Source: Bacteroidota bacterium (GTDB taxonomy: Bacteria > Bacteroidota > Bacteroidia > B-17B0 > Aurantibacillaceae). Taken from it: a stretch of 40,867 bases of DNA. A program made the translations under genes and the position numbers. The notes under the pieces are model-generated. The model was not told where the DNA came from and made no database searches. It was given only the letters and a program-made list of their open reading frames with translations. Below are positions 38,777 through 40,867 of the stretch, piece by piece (within the stretch, counting starts at the first letter, position 1; each line of letters opens with the position of its first letter). The stretch lies in contig CANLAV010000006.1 of NCBI GenBank assembly GCA_947487905.1, forward strand, positions 1 to 40,867, given 5' to 3'.

Positions 38777-39526
38777 ATGATCGTATTTATAACAGGTGCA
38801 ACATCGGGTATTGGAAAACAAACAGCAATTGAATTTGCTAAACATGGTTATAACCTAGTGATAACAGGCAGAAGAAAAGAACGTCTGATTGAATTGAAAA
38901 AAGACATTGAAACAAAATATAAGGTTGATGTTTTAGATTTGTGTTTTGATATTACCAATCAAAAAGAGGTTGAGTATGCTGTTCTTTCTTTATCAGATAA
39001 ATTTCAACACATTGATATTTTAATTAATAATGCAGGCTTAGCTGCTGGCATGGCTCCAATTCAAGATGGGAATTTAAGTCATTGGGAAGCTATGATTAAC
39101 ACTAATATTAAGGGTTTATTATATGTTACCAAATGCATTTCTACTAAAATGATTGAACAAAAAAAAGGACACATCATCAATGTCGGTTCTATTGCAGGTA
39201 AAGAAGTGTATGCTAATGGAAATGTGTATTGTGCCACCAAACACGCCGTTGACGCCTTAAACAAGGGGATGCGCATTGATTTATTGCCTCATGGCATAAA
39301 AGTCTCTGCCATAAATCCCGGTATGGTTGAAACCGAATTTAGTATTGTTCGATTTGATGGTGATGAAGATCGAGCTAAGAAAGTGTATGAAAACATAGTG
39401 CCTTTAAAACCTGAAGATATTGCTGAAACCATTTATTGGATGGCAACACGCCCTGCACATGTAAATATTAATGATTTAATTATCATGCCAACTATTCAAG
39501 CAAATGCAACTACTGTTTTAAGGTAA
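38777..39526 (+). CDS. SDR-family NAD(P)-dependent oxidoreductase (YdfG-like)
   Basis: FITGATSGIGKQTA, NNAGLAAG, YCATKHAVDAL motifs. Confidence 0.9.
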   Translation: MIVFITGATSGIGKQTAIEFAKHGYNLVITGRRKERLIELKKDIETKYKVDVLDLCFDITNQKEVEYAVLSLSDKFQHIDILINNAGLAAGMAPIQDGNLSHWEAMINTNIKGLLYVTKCISTKMIEQKKGHIINVGSIAGKEVYANGNVYCATKHAVDALNKGMRIDLLPHGIKVSAINPGMVETEFSIVRFDGDEDRAKKVYENIVPLKPEDIAETIYWMATRPAHVNINDLIIMPTIQANATTVLR

Positions 39527-39597
39527 GTTTTCCCTATTTTTTGTTTGATGTTGTTTCATACAAAAGATAGAAATGTAATTATGATTAAAAAAATTAC

Positions 39598-40867
39598 TTA
39601 CAAAGGAATGTTGCCGTGTTTTTTCTTTGGCAATACATCTACTTTATTTTCTAACATTTTAAAGGCCTTGATTAATTTTTCACGCGTATCTTCAGGTTTA
39701 ATCACTTCATCAACGTATCCTCTTTCAGCTGCTCTGTATGGGTTTGCAAAATGCTCGATGTATTCTTTTTCTTTTTCAGCTAGTTTAGCAGCAGGGTCTG
39801 AAGCGGCAGCAATTTCATTTTTAAAAATAATTTCAGCAGCGCCTTTTGCACCCATCACAGCAATTTCAGCAGTAGGCCAAGCATAATTCATGTCCGCACC
39901 AATGTGTTTACTATTCATCACATCATAGGCACCACCGTATGCTTTGCGCGTAATCACCGTAATACGAGGAACTGTTGCTTCACAAAATGCGTACAATAAT
40001 TTTGCACCATTGGTAATAATGCCATGCCATTCTTGATCAGTACCTGGTAAGAATCCTGGTACATCTTCAAACACTAACAAGGGTATATTAAAGCAATCGC
40101 AGAAACGAACAAAACGAGCTGCTTTTGTTGATGAATTATTATCTAATACGCCTGCTAAAAATGCGGGCTGATTCGCTACAATACCAATGCTTTTTCCTGC
40201 TAAGCGAGCAAAACCAACAACGATATTTTCTGCGTAATTTTTATGTACTTCTAAAAAACTACCTTCATCAATAGTGCCTTCAATAACTTCTCTAATGTCG
40301 TAAGGTTGATTGGCGTTTTCTGGAATGATATTATTTAAAGCTGTTCTTTTTTCATTTCCATTACTTTCGTATGGCACGCTTGGCGCATCATCTTCGCAGT
40401 TCTGAGGCATGTAGCTCAATAGAGCTTTAATGTTGTTAATGCATTCAATTTCGTTGGCACATGAAAAATGCGTTACGCCCGATTTTGATGAATGGGCAGA
40501 AGCTCCACCTAACTCTTCAGAGGTAACTTCTTCGTGCGTGACTGTTTTTACAACGTTTGGCCCAGTTACAAACATGTAGCTCGTATTTTCAACCATCATA
40601 ATAAAATCTGTAATGGCAGGGCTATAAACAGCGCCACCAGCGCAAGGACCCATAATAGCAGATAATTGAGGAATAACTCCCGAGGCTAATGTGTTTTTAT
40701 AAAAAATATCTGCGTATCCTCCTAACGACACAACGCCTTCTTGTATACGTGCACCACCGCTATCATTTAAACCAATTAATGGCGCTCCATTTTTCATGGC
40801 TAAATCCATCACTCTACAAATTTTTTCAGCATGTGTTTCAGATAATGAACCTCCAAATACAGTAAAG
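39598..40867 (-). CDS. Acyl-CoA carboxylase beta subunit (PccB-like carboxyltransferase), 5'-partial at the right edge
   Basis: GLNDSGGARIQEGV, GPCAGGAVYSPA, PGFLPGTDQEW motifs. The frame stays open past the track start at 40812 (FTVFGGSLSETHAEKICRVMDLA), so the true start is outside the window. Confidence 0.94.
   Translation of the reverse strand, partial: FTVFGGSLSETHAEKICRVMDLAMKNGAPLIGLNDSGGARIQEGVVSLGGYADIFYKNTLASGVIPQLSAIMGPCAGGAVYSPAITDFIMMVENTSYMFVTGPNVVKTVTHEEVTSEELGGASAHSSKSGVTHFSCANEIECINNIKALLSYMPQNCEDDAPSVPYESNGNEKRTALNNIIPENANQPYDIREVIEGTIDEGSFLEVHKNYAENIVVGFARLAGKSIGIVANQPAFLAGVLDNNSSTKAARFVRFCDCFNIPLLVFEDVPGFLPGTDQEWHGIITNGAKLLYAFCEATVPRITVITRKAYGGAYDVMNSKHIGADMNYAWPTAEIAVMGAKGAAEIIFKNEIAAASDPAAKLAEKEKEYIEHFANPYRAAERGYVDEVIKPEDTREKLIKAFKMLENKVDVLPKKKHGNIPL

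Noticed and set aside
39545-39886. 113-aa plus-strand ORF at the 3' end of the carboxylase gene
   Set aside because: Antisense to the conserved carboxyltransferase C-terminus; no motif.

Overview
The window is an AT-rich, gene-dense chromosomal segment from a Bacteroidota (Flavobacteriia-like) genome, mostly conserved core genes. I recognise dxr, rseP, rsmI, murF-alr fusion, folC, an ExbB/ExbD/TonB-like set, lgt, trmB, pyk, lepA, obgE, adk, hpt, ispE, ricT, gldC, gldH, mscL, a two-component system, several ABC transporter genes, a MATE transporter and an acyl-CoA carboxylase beta subunit cut by the right edge. I saw no rRNA, tRNA, CRISPR array, transposase or phage genes. The points most worth a second look are: (1) a truncated green-type proton-pumping proteorhodopsin on the minus strand at the left edge, absent from the supplied ORF track; (2) an adenylate kinase with a ~158-residue, ~42% lysine histone-H1-like tail built on a KKxxKKxxx pattern; (3) a lipoprotein joining a c-type haem motif to a complete PHM/DBH-type dicopper ligand set; (4) a small secreted protein with three Cys-rich repeats (CPxG...CQC) directly coupled to a two-component system; (5) a two-TM channel-like protein with a non-canonical filter-like loop; (6) a cluster of palindromic/REP-like hairpins between gldC and mscL. 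None is proven to be a new system. Items 2 and 4 look least explained by known families.
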